Assembly: GCA_013399875.1 (NCBI GenBank)
Contig: VXAZ01010787.1
Coordinates: 523,491 to 587,490, forward strand
Direction: 5' to 3'
Length of the DNA: 64,000 nucleotides
Origin: Gymnorhina tibicen
Lineage: Eukaryota > Chordata > Aves > Passeriformes > Artamidae
Shown here: one piece after another, positions 23,286 to 35,810 of the stretch
How the letters are laid out: the number at the start of each line of letters is the position of its first letter
How positions within the stretch are numbered: position 1 is the stretch's first letter
Position numbers and translations under genes: made by a program
The notes under the pieces: generated by a model
Told to the model about the DNA's origin: nothing
Seen by the model: only the letters and a program-made list of their open reading frames with translations
Databases searched by the model: none

Positions 23286-26200
23286 TCTTCTTGATAATGA
23301 CTGCTGGCCCCAAGAGGTTTAGCAGGAGATCAGGAGGGAATTCTGTTCCTTCCTCCTTGGTTTCCCCCACTTGCAGCCACCAGACACTCCTTACAATCAT
23401 CACTAAACTGAATGGCTGCCTGCAAAGCCTTAACACCGCTGTTATTTTACCCATGTTTGCCCACCTGGATGCAGACTTACCAAAGCTGGCCTGATCAGTC
23501 AAAGAGTTTCAGAATATCTGCCTGCTTTCTCATGTTGCTTTAAATTTTAAAAACCACCAAGGACTACTTGCCAAAACAGATCCATACAGATCTTCTCAAA
23601 ACAGATCCAGAGTTAAGTGGGATTAGCAGTATGTGTGTGCAGTAGTTAAAGGAATGAGGAAATGAAATAAAAAAACCCAGCTGATCCTCTGCTAATGTTT
23701 TTTCTTGGAAGCAACAGAAAACATTGAATCCTATAAGCAGCAGAGATGATTATGCCAAGTGTGAATGCTACAGTTACTCAGCAATAGAAGAAATAGACAT
23801 GTTGATTCTATTTTCAAGTCAGAATCTCAAGCTATGCTTGAAAAGGAAGTAGTGATCAATATTTTCAAAAAAACATAATTGCAACATCATTTGTTACATA
23901 AAACTCCGAACTTTAGGAATAAACATATCTATCTACATATATATACTAACTTAGTACTAAATGAAGAGGTTTGGTAAATATATAACATAGTGAAATTTCA
24001 TTCTTTCATTAACCAGCACCAGTAAGGAAAATAATTTTATTACTCAAGAAATAAGGACAAAAACTGACTGTGAACAGTGAACTCAGCAGGTGCATCTTCT
24101 ATTCAATGACAATGAACAGTAGTGCACGTGGGCCCTTTTTACAGAAATGTTATCTATGTCCCACATAAATTAGGCATGAAATCCAGAAACTTTAAATGTT
24201 TTCTGACTGCATTTTCTCAGTGAAAGCCAGACTAGAAATCTCCTCATTCTCTCATCTTGCACAGCTGCTGTATGTATTATCCAATTCTGAAATCAGTTAA
24301 AACTATACTAAGGGAACATTCCTGGGTCACCATATCTTTTAAGGTTATATGGATTTTTTTTTGAAGTCTCAAAGATCAACCTATGCTTAGACAGCCATCT
24401 CAGCAGCTATGCATTACACAGGCAAGAGTTAAACAAGTTACATGCTACAGTGAACTCGTGTTCAGGTACATTTGGTGCACAATCAATGAAAATGATTTGT
24501 CAGATTAGTTGAGAGATGAGACATGGCATGGAAATAATGAGTAGTGTCCACTGCAGGTTGCAAGAAAGGCCTGGTATATTATATTGACTAGACTGACGAT
24601 AAATAAAGGTTACCTTTTTTGAGACCACCTCTATTATCCTCAGCTCTTCACTGAAAATCATCTTTAGATAGGGAGAAGTGCTAAGGAAACTTAAGATTAA
24701 ATACAGGAGGTACTTTTACAAGCAAGGCAGGCTGATAAATCCAAATAGTCTCGTCCTGCAAGATGGAGACAAACCAGCTTTGGGCTGAAAGTCCAGTTGA
24801 AAATCTGTGCATTTTATAACCATGGACATGATTCTGTATTCTTACCACTACACTCATTCCAGGCACAAGCTGACACAAACAGACCCCTTCTGAATGCATT
24901 TCTGAGAGTGTCATACTCATTTTGAAACTTTGTAAGTCTGCAGGCTGGAAGGAATGAAATATATTTTTCAGATTCAGCACCAGAAAACAGGAGTGAATAA
25001 AAAACAATGTATGTATGGTATGATGAGCATGAACAAATGGTCTCAATCCATCATTAATATTCTGTCTGGAAACTGTAATTTGGCATTGTCTAATGCCTAG
25101 TGACTGAAGTAGAAACATACTGGTCTAAAATAAATGCTGTTTTCACTTGTAATGAAAATGTGAAAAAACCCCTTAATTTTAAATTAAAAAGGCTCTTACT
25201 ATGTGTGTCATCGTCTCTAGTCACCCCAAGACAATGTGTCATTATGACTGTATTTCAGGTCTTTTCAATTCCTTTTGAACTCCTAATTTTACTAGTTATC
25301 TCTTTAGCATCAAGTTACTCCAGAAGTCTACTTGTTCTTTTTATTTCTCAGCGTAGGTGTGAGTGACTGCACTTTGACTTGTGTGCATAACTTGTTTATG
25401 ATAGCCCTGATTAAATATTTAATGCTATGGAGAAGTATGGAAATTGTTATGAATTGCTGACAGCAGTGGGTGTTGAGAGTCACTTGTCATTTAGAACAGA
25501 TGCAAAAACCCATTAAAAGCTCTTTTATGCAACTATGTAGCTGAAGCAAGAACTATTGGACAACTCTGAGAAAAGATACCCTCCTTCCCATCCCCTAACA
25601 CCATAATTTTGGGAGCTAGCCAGGCCCAAGGATGTGACACCATTTGAAGGGAATTATTAAACTATTTTAGAGGACCAACCAGAAATATGAAACATAGTAA
25701 ACAAGCACTAAGGTGTCTCAACAGGTATAGTAGCGTGTCTCCAAAAAAACTTTAAAAGTAAGTTCTCATTTCTTAGCTGAATGATGGCCGCAGGAGGTCA
25801 TAAACAAGGAATATTCTCTTAGTCAGGAATATAAGATCTGGGAAGTCTTTTGCACATAAACTATAAGAATTGCTTCAGTGATACCTGATCCTAAATGTTT
25901 TGCTATTAACACCAACACACAAAGACTTTGTTGGAAAATGCTACAATAGCTGAGTTACACTATTTCTCTAATTCATTAGCTACTGTCCTCTTTGAGGGAG
26001 AGTCGCCCTATTTTCCACTGAAAATACTGTTGAACAATTGATTCTGTAAAATGCTACCTACACTTAAAAAATTAGGCATAGTGTTGTTGCTTACCATGTG
26101 TCTGAAAGGAATAATGTTTCACAGACATGGAGGGAACCAGATGGAATGACAAAGGAAATTGGGAGTCATTAAATTGCAGAGAGGGAAAAAGATGCTGTGG

Positions 26201-27084
26201 AAGAAAATTAAAGAGCTAAAAGGCACATATGCCATGTAGAGCAAAAAAAGAACCAAGGAAAATACTCTTGTATCTCCCTGCAAACTATTAAAGGCATACA
26301 GTGAAAAATGTTTTGAGATTTCTTTTTTATTTTGTTTGAGCTTTTTTTGCTTTGTTTTCTGAAAGAGAGTTTTGCCAAAAGATTTACCAGAGTCAGTATC
26401 AGTTCAGATAAAAGTGTCTTAAAAATTCTTCCTGTAAGCTATTTTCTTGTTTCATTGTTTTACTCTCACAGAAAATGTTGCTTATTTTCTCCTCCTTTGA
26501 GGAGGAAAAAGACTATCAACTACCACATTTAAAAACTAAAAAAAAAAGTCTTTGAAATAAAATTAGCTATGGTATTTCAAGCTATTGTTATTAAGTTGCA
26601 ATGTTCTGTACCATCAAAGGAATGAGTCAGTGTAAACCCAGTATCGCTTATTCGTTGTTAAGATTAGCTGCAAATGTAAAGCTGGCGTAAGTCAGTGTAA
26701 GTTACCCACAGCTGTAAAGCTGTGTTGATAGATGCTTGTCCTGCTCTCACCAATTGCTAACATTCAGAAGTCACTTTCAAAAGCTGGGTAGGTACAGTGT
26801 GTGGAAGGCAGCCTCTGCTCCAAGACCTCTGTCCTAGGACACTCGGACACTTGACACTCTCACAAATCAAGGCTACTGGCACCACTCACAGAGAACGAGG
26901 AACTCATCCAAACCAGCAGCTCATCTTCTCCACTCATCCCAGAGAGGGCTATATTCCATTATAACTTAATTTATCCATGACTCCTTTGTTTTTCAAGATG
27001 CTACTGGATTATTTAGCAACTTAAAGTCACAGAGATGTGACCAACGCTTTGTCTACATGTGGATGCATCTGGTTGGATTCGCCC
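23286..27084. other. Unique noncoding DNA
   Basis: No supported gene. Positions 23286-23500 are open on both strands (67-81 codons) and less AT-rich than the surroundings. They directly abut the truncated CR1 but do not match its expected upstream sequence, so they remain unidentified. The 145-codon minus frame at 24681-25118 is the longest frame outside repeats; its translation has no domain, signal peptide or repeat that I recognise. The rest is AT-rich, with frames of 66 to 88 codons only. Confidence 0.5.
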
Positions 27085-27378
27085 TTCCAAACACGGGCAA
27101 TGGAGCTGGAGAAGGGTCTGGAGCAGCTGAGGGAGCTGAGGGTGGTTAGCTCGGAGAAAATAAGGCTCAGGGGGAACCTTATCACTCTCTACAGCTCCCT
27201 GAAAGGAGGTTGTAGCCAGGTGGGGGTCAGCCTCTTCTGCCAAATAATAAGTGACAGGTCACGAAGAAATGACCTCAAGTTATCCCAGGGGAAGTTTAGA
27301 TTGGATATTAGGAAAGATATCTTCATTGTAAGGATTATCAAGTGTTAGAATAGACTGCCCAGGGTTGAGTCAGATTTA
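27085..27378 (+). mobile_element. CR1 LINE, ORF2 C-terminal fragment
   Basis: The + strand starts near 'ccaaacacgggcaatggagc' and runs through 'ctccctgaaaggagg' and 'gggaagtttagattgg' to 'gaatagactgcccagg', where it ends before the UTR. It is truncated at both ends. Translation of 27037-27348 gives ORF2 C-terminal residues ([16 protein letters not shown], then KFRLDIRKD) and then a stop where a WNRL-type motif is expected. An internal in-frame deletion near residue 30 removes a segment between 'gtctggagca' and 'gctgagggagctg'. It is a dead copy. Confidence 0.9.
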
Positions 27379-27513
27379 CTAAACCACATGACTAAACCTA
27401 AGACATCAGGATTGAATGAATACCCAAAATGCTGAGCAATGAATTAAGGGCTGGAATATGTTATTTAGTAAGAAGGATTTGGAGTTTGCATGTGTTGACC
27501 CACAACTCCGAAA

Positions 27514-27580
27514 CTAACCCTAACCCTAACCCTAACCCTAACCCTAACCCTAACCCTAACCCTAACCCTAACCCTAACCC
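27514..27580 (-). repeat. Interstitial telomeric repeat, about 11 perfect CCCTAA units
   Basis: Positions 27514-27580 form an uninterrupted 67-base run of the vertebrate telomere repeat, CCCTAA on the + strand (TTAGGG on the minus strand). I see no substitution in it. The flanks ('caactccgaaa' before, 'tttgataatgtgtccgg' after) are ordinary unique sequence, so this is a short interstitial array and not a chromosome end or subtelomere. Short arrays of this kind are generally attributed to insertion during double-strand-break repair. A 90-codon frame across it translates to an Asn-Pro repeat, which is an artefact of the period-6 repeat. The minus strand has enough GGG tracts to form a G-quadruplex. 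Confidence 0.97.
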
Positions 27581-30500
27581 TTTGATAATGTGTCCGGAAA
27601 GAGTGAAAGGAGGAGGGCTGCAGCTGCATGAGCCTTTGTGTTACCCCATGCGCTCTGCAGAGGGGCCTAGTACCCTCCTATCCTGTACATGCTTATCCTG
27701 AAGTTGTCTGGTTAAATGAAAAAGAAAAGCACATGGAACTGGGAAATTCACCAGAAGAGAACAATCACCAAAGTGATCCAGTATCATTCAGAGTAAAATG
27801 GAAGGCCAAGTAGGGTGTGGATAAAACCTGACTGAACTAATTCTGTAAACAATGATAAAACACATTACAAACTGCAGCTTCTTTTACGTTGTGTTTTTCT
27901 TCTTCCAACTTAACAATAAATTTCTTCCTGGATCAGTTTTTAGAAGTTTTCAAGCATTTAAGGTTCTAATTACTTCTCAGTGATACATTTTTACATAGAG
28001 TGATGTCATTGCTCATCCACAAGATGCTCTATGGCCCTGTATAACAACAGCAAAAAAATTGCATGATCATGATTCTACACAAGAATAATTCTTCACAGAT
28101 GTGAAATTATTACCTGATGTTCAGAAAATTCTCACTGGAAGTTCTTGCAATGCCACCAGTCCCATCTTCAACAGTCTCTTCTCATATTTTCTCTGATCCA
28201 TTACTTTGCACAGTCTGAAAAGTACCAAATAGCAGAAGAAGTTTTCTTAAGGTCAACTCACTCAAGTTGAAAAAAAAACATTCAGAGAAAAAGAAATATC
28301 AAATAATAACAATTTAGTGCTACACTACAGTCTGATCTATTAGAAGAGAAAGTGAATACACTAAATAAATAATCCTGTGAAAATTATTCACTCAAGTCTA
28401 GCACAAATAGTAAATTTTGCAAGTCTACAAAACTGAGTTATCTTTCACATTGACTCCTTACATAAGTAAAACTTGCTTGTCTGTCAAATTCTTTCCGCAA
28501 AAATGACAGTCTAAAGGGATTGTCATGTACAGCATCTGCTTGCAGATAATGCTCTCTACACCATTCCACTCTTCTTTCGAAATGATTTAAATGAGGGAGG
28601 CACCAGGCACACAGCATTGCTGTGCTCATGACAGTGCTTTGCTGTGTTAGGAAGTATCAAGTGTCTGCAGGCATGCTCTTTAATTATGAATTTTGATGTG
28701 CCATAAGCAAAGTCACTCCAATTGGCATTAGTTAGCACACAGAACTGCAAATTATTCTAATAGCTAGGCTGTGTTATAATAGTAAGTGCTCATGCACCAT
28801 CCAAAAATCTGGTTTGTTGTTATCGGCAAAAAATAAAAGTCATTATTTTGGTAAAGCCAAGTAAATAATTACGTGTAACCGGAGCAAGTAAGGAGAGGTA
28901 GAGAATAGAAACCACTGATGTATTTTCTTCTAGTATTTTAACAAACAGCCCTATTCAATCAAATGGAACACATCCAGATTATCTCAAAAAAGCAGACAAC
29001 AGCTTTCCTTAGATTGCTTGCCTCTGACTAGAAACGGTTAGAAAGTTATAAAGGTAATTTGTATCAACTCATTACTATGTCACCTCATTTCAAGTACGTG
29101 TTAGATAAGTAGCAATAAGCTCTGGGTTAGAGGATTTCACATTATAACCATTAGTACAAACTCTAACAGCACCGAGCTCTTGAAGATTACCCCAGACAGT
29201 TATTGAGATTTAGGAGGTGCAGCTTTCTACTGATTTAAGACAGATTCCATAGACAGTTTTATCATTTATTCTAGAACCGAGGTAAAAAGCTAATTTGATG
29301 AAAAGCACTCATGAATTATTTCCTTCCTATAGGTACCATAATGTTCCCAGTAGAATGCTCTTCTTGCTCTTTAATTCAAGGTAATGATGTTGCCGCATCT
29401 TCTCTTGGCACTTAAAATGCAGTTTAATGCCACATCATCAGTCAAAACTTCCGTGTGATTTCCAAAGGCATTAAATTATCAGAAAAACTGAATTGAGAAA
29501 ATGAACATTTCTAATGCATTAGAACTTTTCTGGGCTTTTTAAGGGTGTTTCCTGCTCTGCTCAGGGTTGTGGAACAAAGAAAACTTTCATACCATGTCAG
29601 AAAATCTTTTTCCATTAATTTCTGCTCTGAATTTCATAGATAATATGTGTATGAAACTATTTTATTGTGCTCCTTTAGAGTGACTTACATGGAATGATGT
29701 TTACAGGTGTCCCTGACATCCTTCACTTACTTTAAATCAGTGACTCTGACAAAATGGTGTATTTATTTACTTACTTACACCCTTCTGCAATAAATTATTT
29801 GGTATAAAAAAAATCTAATCTACTGTATATTCAGTATTGGGGTTTTTTCGCTGTAGATGAAATCTGAAAGACATAAATCAGCTTTTTTTCCTTTCTTCTT
29901 ACAATGAATAGGGTTTGGTAACAGTATTTTTTGAATGTGCAAGGACAGATCAAACGGAATATTCACTCACTTTCATTTCATCACAGCCCACCTTAAAATA
30001 TTGATCAAAGCACCTGCAGAGTGCTTTAGTTCAGAGCTTTTTATAAACCTTAAAATAACTAGGTTTTTATCAATCATTTTGTTTTCATATTTAGTCACAT
30101 CTATAGTAGGGAAAAAAAACCCCAAGAAAAAATGTTAAGTAGATTTGGGTTCTTTTCTTTTTTACATTGAAGACCTTATGCAATATAAAGCTGAACTGAT
30201 ATATTTTCTAATGGAAGGAGAACAATTAATTTAAGTGTTCTAGTATCTCCAAAATTTCAACAGCCAGTTTATTTATTTACTAGAGCACATACTTTAGCCC
30301 ACCCTTCATTCTGTCTTTTTCTTATACTTTATTGCACAAAGCTCTGACAACAGCATCAAATGTAACTCCGTGCTTTGAGCAGATAATAAAGTGGTAGAAG
30401 AGATTCTAAATGATATGGTTTCATGTTTATGTCACTAATAAACATGTAATTTATGCCAAAATTTAAGGAATTCTTGATGTTGAATGTAAGATTTCAACTC

Positions 30501-30751
30501 AAAGAGAGAGCAGTACAGAATTACAGTGCCCAAGCAGACACTGGGAAGCCACATGAGACAATGTATCTGCTCTGAGGGGAAGGCAGAGTCACTTGTGATA
30601 CTCATTAAAGACTTCCCAGGTCATCAGACTGAGTGTATGAAGGATGAAAAGGAATCATATGTTTCACTATCCTTTCCTGGTGAGCACATGGTGTTCTTTT
30701 GTCCACCATGTTTAGATGTGTCAGTATGAGCAGTCACCTCCACAGAACAAA

Positions 30752-30790
30752 GTAGTAATAATAGTAATAATAATAATAACAACAACAACA
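30752..30790. repeat. Compound (TAA)n/(CAA)n microsatellite
   Basis: TAG/TAA triplets run into AAC triplets over about 39 bases. Confidence 0.92.
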
Positions 30791-32365
30791 TCTCATTTTT
30801 ACACTAAGCTTGGTATTAATACAAAATTAAAATAATCTTTACACCATCACTAAACATACAGATCTATCATTTTGTACTTATTTCTTACTTCTGGGGAGAA
30901 AGCTGAAGAGCTTATTGACTCACCATTTTCAAAGTGTTCGATCCTGCTGTAGGAAGCTTTTAGGTGAAGGAGGGGAGGTGGTGGGGAAAGTTGCTTAAAT
31001 GAGTTTTGTTTGATCATTTGTTTGTTTCCAGAATAATTGCTCATGACATATCACACTGTTAGACTTTGCTATGCTTATCAGGAGCACACAGCCTAGCCAA
31101 ATGAGTTTTCAGTTTGAAGAAGGCTGATGTGCAAATTCAGAGGAGCACAGAGACTTATCAATGCTGCTCTTTTATTCATGGAGAATGTTAACAATGATGG
31201 TTCAGAGTTTAGTGATAAACTCAGTCAACACATGAAGCTACAGGACAACAATGTGCACTTACAGAGGAGCAGTGGCTTGGTTTGAGACAATTCAAAGAAC
31301 ACTCTGGAATGAATTGCCTCCCTTTATAGATTCAACCAATCTCTTTCCAACAGTAAGGAACAAATACGAGTAGATGTAGGTGAAAAAAAACCAGTTTACT
31401 AAGAAAAGGAACAGCAAGAGGCAAAAAATAACAGTAAAAAATGGCTAGATACAGAAGATAAACAGAGTCCCCAGAAGAACAAAAAGTTGGAGGAGAGCGC
31501 AGACCAAACAGCACTTTTCTGCTTGTGAGTATGATCCAGGAACAGGAGCACCTACATGGGAGATGCTGAAGAGGGGCTGCCTAAGGATCACCCTGTTTTC
31601 TGCTCTGTTCAGATGTCTGCTCAGCTAAGGTTACAATGACAAGAGTAGGTGACAACAAATCCTTTTCCACCATAAAATGAACCTAAGTGAAAGCATAAAT
31701 GACAAATAGATTTACTATAATTTTGCACTCTTTTGTGGTTTCCATTTCTCAAGTTTTCTTTCTTCAGAAGTAATTATTCTTGCAATGTTCATTTTCAAGT
31801 GAAAATGTCTTTGAACAACTTTGGCACATTCTAAATCACTTGCAATCAAGGAATTCATCAGAAAGGAGTAATATTTAAACAGCGACAGAACATACAGGTA
31901 GGGGCTATTCAGCTTTAGGAGCTGACAAATGAATTTGTTTCTATGAATAACTCTTTTCATCCACAAGATAGTGTGGCATTTCTCTTAGCAATCTTAATTA
32001 AAGTTCAAATTTTACAATATAAAAAGAGAGTAAGAATGGTACCTGAGCAGAAGTTCTACAAGGCAGGAAATAAAGGGCTTATTTAAGTACTTAATCAAGT
32101 ATCTATCCTTGATAACCCTAAAAGAGTAAATCCTAATCCAAAACTTACTTCAGCTTTTGCTTCAGTAATGGAGAGGGTATAGGTATACTGATGGCAAGTA
32201 TTTTAAGAACAAATGGAAAATGTGTGACTTCTGACAAAAATTTTAAGAGAAAATGGGATTTATTTTATGTGCGTAGCTGTGTCTGTGTGACACAACTCAC
32301 TGTGTCCTCAAAAAAGTAAAGATAAAATAATGAAATAAAAAGTAAAAAACATACAATGTATGGTT

Positions 32366-32393
32366 TATATATATATATACACACACACACACG
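32366..32393. repeat. Compound (TA)n(CA)n microsatellite
   Basis: About seven TA units are followed directly by about seven AC units. Confidence 0.93.
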
Positions 32394-34949
32394 TATTTAT
32401 ATATTCCTCTTAGCTCTGTAATTTGAGTAAATGATATGTAGGCTTCTACAGGGTACAAATATGTGACAGACAACCAGCGGCAACAGGGGACACACAAACC
32501 ACTAATAATAGGAGACTAAGGGACAGGTTCCAGCTCTTCCAGCCAAAAAGACTGATCTCCTTGATTAATTCATTCTACCAGGAAACCTGGATAACAAAAT
32601 TCACTAACATCAAGAGCACACTTCCATGAGGTAAGCTGGAAGGGTTAAGAAGTTGATGGGAATTAGCCTCATTGTTTATAATTTTCCTGTTTAATCTTCC
32701 TGCTGAAAACAGTCTTTAGCTAAACTAGTTTTAAATGAGTGAATTAACATGACTGCTCATTTCTCTCTTCTTCTGTAAATCACGTTTACAACTTTCTAAG
32801 GATGACCTTTAGTAGCATAATCAAAAACATGGTTTGTAAGCAATTCATGCATCTTAAAGAATAAATACCTCAAATTTTGCCTCATCAGCAATCTCTGTGT
32901 TCGTAACAGCCTTAAGCTAAAAACATTAACCAAAGGTAACAGTTTATACAAATTTTGAAGTGCACCACTAAATACTTCAATACTTTGATTTAGATTAGCC
33001 TATATAAATAGTATGTCAACAATAGTTTAAGTGTTTTGCACAAATGACACCTTTCCCATCATTTATTGTTCTTTGAGATGCAGATCAAAAGTGCTATGCT
33101 TGAGGACAGCAGTGCAGAGAAAGTTCCTATCAATACACTTAAATAGCTCAGAGTAACTCAAAGGGACAGCAGCCTTCCACTCAAACTCTCTGGCAAGGCA
33201 TAGATTGGTCTTAACAGCAAATGAACCTTGCTAAGAACCTCAATTATTTATTTATAGAGTTGCCAACATATGTCAATCAAAGTAAAGGACAAATGAAGAA
33301 TACTAACTTCAGGAGTTTTGGAAGGCAGAGGATACCTGTGTATACTCCATAACCTTTTGATATGAAGAAATGCAGTGTAAGTACAAAATCCAAGACCTAC
33401 TTCATGCCTATTAACATTTGCTACCAAATGTGCTTCCTATCAAAGTGACATTTTCATCTAATAAAAAGATGTTCGAGTTATAATTCAGACAACTCAGTTC
33501 AAAGAAACGTGTCTGAGCAAGATTTGAGTATTGAATAAGAATTTATTTTGTCATGCAAGATTCAAAAATTCATAGTTCACAAATCTCAGCACGTAAGATA
33601 ACCAAATGAATTATGTACTGAAGTAGGGAAAGCTCAGAAAATATCTTATGGCAAAAAAGATCTTTATTTCTCCCTGCAGATTTAATCTTGCCATTTTTTG
33701 AGTAACTTTTAAGCAACTCCGGACACCTCCTGCAGTCATTGACTTCTCTGACACCTGAAACTACAGTATAATGGAGTATTAAGACATAAGTCAGTAATCT
33801 TTAAGAAAAAAAAATAAAAGTCAGTAAAACAGAAATAGAAAATTTTTTTTAAAAAACAGTCATCTGCCAATATTGGGTAAGTAATGGTCAATGAAACTGT
33901 TTCAGACCTGTTTTCCAGATAGCTGATTTCCAATCCTGAAAGCAACATTTATCATATCTATCAGCAGAGAACTGCTTTCAGTTTTGTGTCCCTTCTGAAA
34001 TCGTATTATGAACAATTGTGCAGGAAAGATGGAACAAAGTGCACATTCTAAATCAGAGGTATCAAGGATCACAGTGTTCTCTGTTCTAATTACCTATATA
34101 TTATATATTCCTTTGCAACACAAGCTCTACTTCAGACAGGAATAATAGCAAAATGTATTTATATTCAGAAACATGCTATAGAATACTCTATATCCAAAAA
34201 AAAGGAGGGGACAGAACACTGAGAAGTACTTTGAAAAAGTTTAAAAACTGAAACATTAGGATTCATATGATGTATTTATCAGGAGATTGCCAAATAACTT
34301 CACGTATTTTCTTAGCCATTATTCATACTTGATGTCCAGGATCACCATTTATCTCTGCTTTTTGAGAGAGGCTTTCAAAGTACAATGGCAAAAAATATTT
34401 ATTTGCATTTCATGAGGTGCAAACAATAAAACAGTGTTAGAACAAAGGTCCATGTGGCCTTGTCTCTGTCCTACCTCTGACTGGCCTACAGAAGTCAATG
34501 CCTACAGAAGGTGTAAAACAAAAGAAAAGCACCAGTGATATTTATTTCAGAAAATCTGCCCACCTCTCAAAACTCCGTGTTTATTTCTTTTATGTCACAT
34601 ATGGTGGTAATGCTTTCTTTTGTGAATTTTTCAGGGTTTTTTTGAACGCATGTAAAGTTTTGGCATTCAAAACATATGTAATTTAATGCCACTCTGGTGT
34701 GAAGAAGTACTTCATTTGCTTTAAACTAATTACTTGTTTTATAAGCAGGTTGTTTGCTTTAAATCTGTTGTTTCATTTGATGTGCTTTTTACTTGGATTG
34801 TGAGCACCTTCCTGTCACTCTTTTTTGAACACTCACATTTTGGAAACATATAGCTTTCCCTACCATGACTGACCTTCTTTTTGCCATGATGAAGAGTCTA
34901 AGTAAGCTCTCCTTGGGGGAAACCAACTTCACACTTTGATAACACTTAG

Positions 34950-35320
34950 AATTCTTTCTGTAGACTTTTAACTTTCATACTTTCCGAAATGTACGCTCCA
35001 GAGAGATGCCCAGTATTCAAGTAGTGTTATTTTATGGGCATATATATGGGAACTGTTGGTTTTGTTTCTCTATCTCTTCCTCAGAACCAGATAAGGTTCT
35101 TAAAATTCTGTTTGTTTCTGAGCTGATGGTTTCACAGAGCTGTCAAACATACTGCCACTTCCTCTTCAATAGGAATAGATAATTTAGAGTTCACTACTGT
35201 TTATAAAGTTAAAACTACTTTTCCACCAGAATATTGCTTTGCATTTATCAATTTTGAATTTCATCTGCTATTTTATTGCCGTATCACTCAATAATGGGAC
35301 TCTTCACAATAAAACAACAT
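34950..35320 (-). mobile_element. Ancient CR1/L3-like LINE ORF2 relic
   Basis: On the + strand the segment contains 'tttgcatttatcaattttga' followed by 'atttcatctgctattttatt'. Read on the minus strand, this gives QMKFKIDKCKAI, matching the pattern W..KWQM.FN..KC.VM of the LINE reverse-transcriptase C-terminal region (established for CR1- and L3-type elements). Upstream on the + strand, 'gtacgctccagagagatgcc' and 'tgagctgatggtttcacag' fall in the expected order for the antisense of the adjacent ORF2 segments. It is highly diverged, with stops throughout, and far older than the neighbouring CR1 copy at 35.5 kb. Boundaries are approximate. Confidence 0.65.
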
Positions 35321-35509
35321 CTTGTGTTTAGAATCTAAAGTGTGTTTAGAATGTGCAGAGCCTTATCTGTATCTTTGCTGGTAACCCTCTCCACACGCAA
35401 TTTTCAGCTCAGCTTTTAGACCACGTCACTGTGTCCTCCAGGAGTAACCCCTCCCTGTCTTGATAACTTACCATTTTCTACCACTTTTTTTTTTATAGCA
35501 CACAGTTTC

Positions 35510-35810
35510 ATGAAATCATAGTTATAGAATGGCTTGGATGGGAAGAGGCTTAAAGATCATCCAGTTCTATGGGCAGGGAAACCTTACACTAGACCAGGTT
35601 GGTCAAAGTTCCATGCAACCTGGTCTTGAACACTTCCAGGGATGGGGCATCCACAACTTCTCTGGGCAATCTGTGCCAGTGTCTCACCACCTTCACATGG
35701 AAGAGTATTTCTTCCTAATATCTAAATCTGCCCTCTTTCGGTTCAAAGCCATTCCCCCTTGTCCCATCATTGTATGTCCTTGTAAAAGTCCCCCTCCAGC
35801 TTTCATCAAA
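35510..35810 (-). mobile_element. CR1 LINE, 3' fragment
   Basis: The + strand starts with a decayed tail ('catgaaatcatagttataga'), then 'atggcttggatgggaagagg', 'aaagatcatccagttc', 'gaacacttccagggatgggg' and 'catccacaacttctctgggc'. Then comes the antisense ORF2 end ('tatttcttcctaatatctaa', 'aaagccattcccccttgtcc', 'aagtccccctccagctttc'). It is a minus-strand, 5'-truncated copy of about 300 bases. A + strand frame of 120 codons (35529-35891) spans it in antisense and is not a gene. Confidence 0.92.

Larger units (their letters stand above)
27581..34949. other. Long unique AT-rich noncoding stretch
   Basis: About 7.4 kb with no supported gene or interspersed repeat. Frames of 60 to 83 codons are scattered on both strands and have no domains. 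The sub-stretches 28560-28800 and 29270-29540 contain clustered TAATTA-like, CCAAT-like and E-box-like words and no simple-sequence decay, so they are candidates for conserved noncoding elements. This cannot be shown without alignment. Simple repeats are listed separately. Confidence 0.5.

Noticed and set aside
27429..27701. 90-codon frame with an Asn-Pro repeat
   Set aside because: It is the direct translation of the telomeric CCCTAA array. A period-6 DNA repeat gives a two-residue repeat, and there is no other coding evidence.
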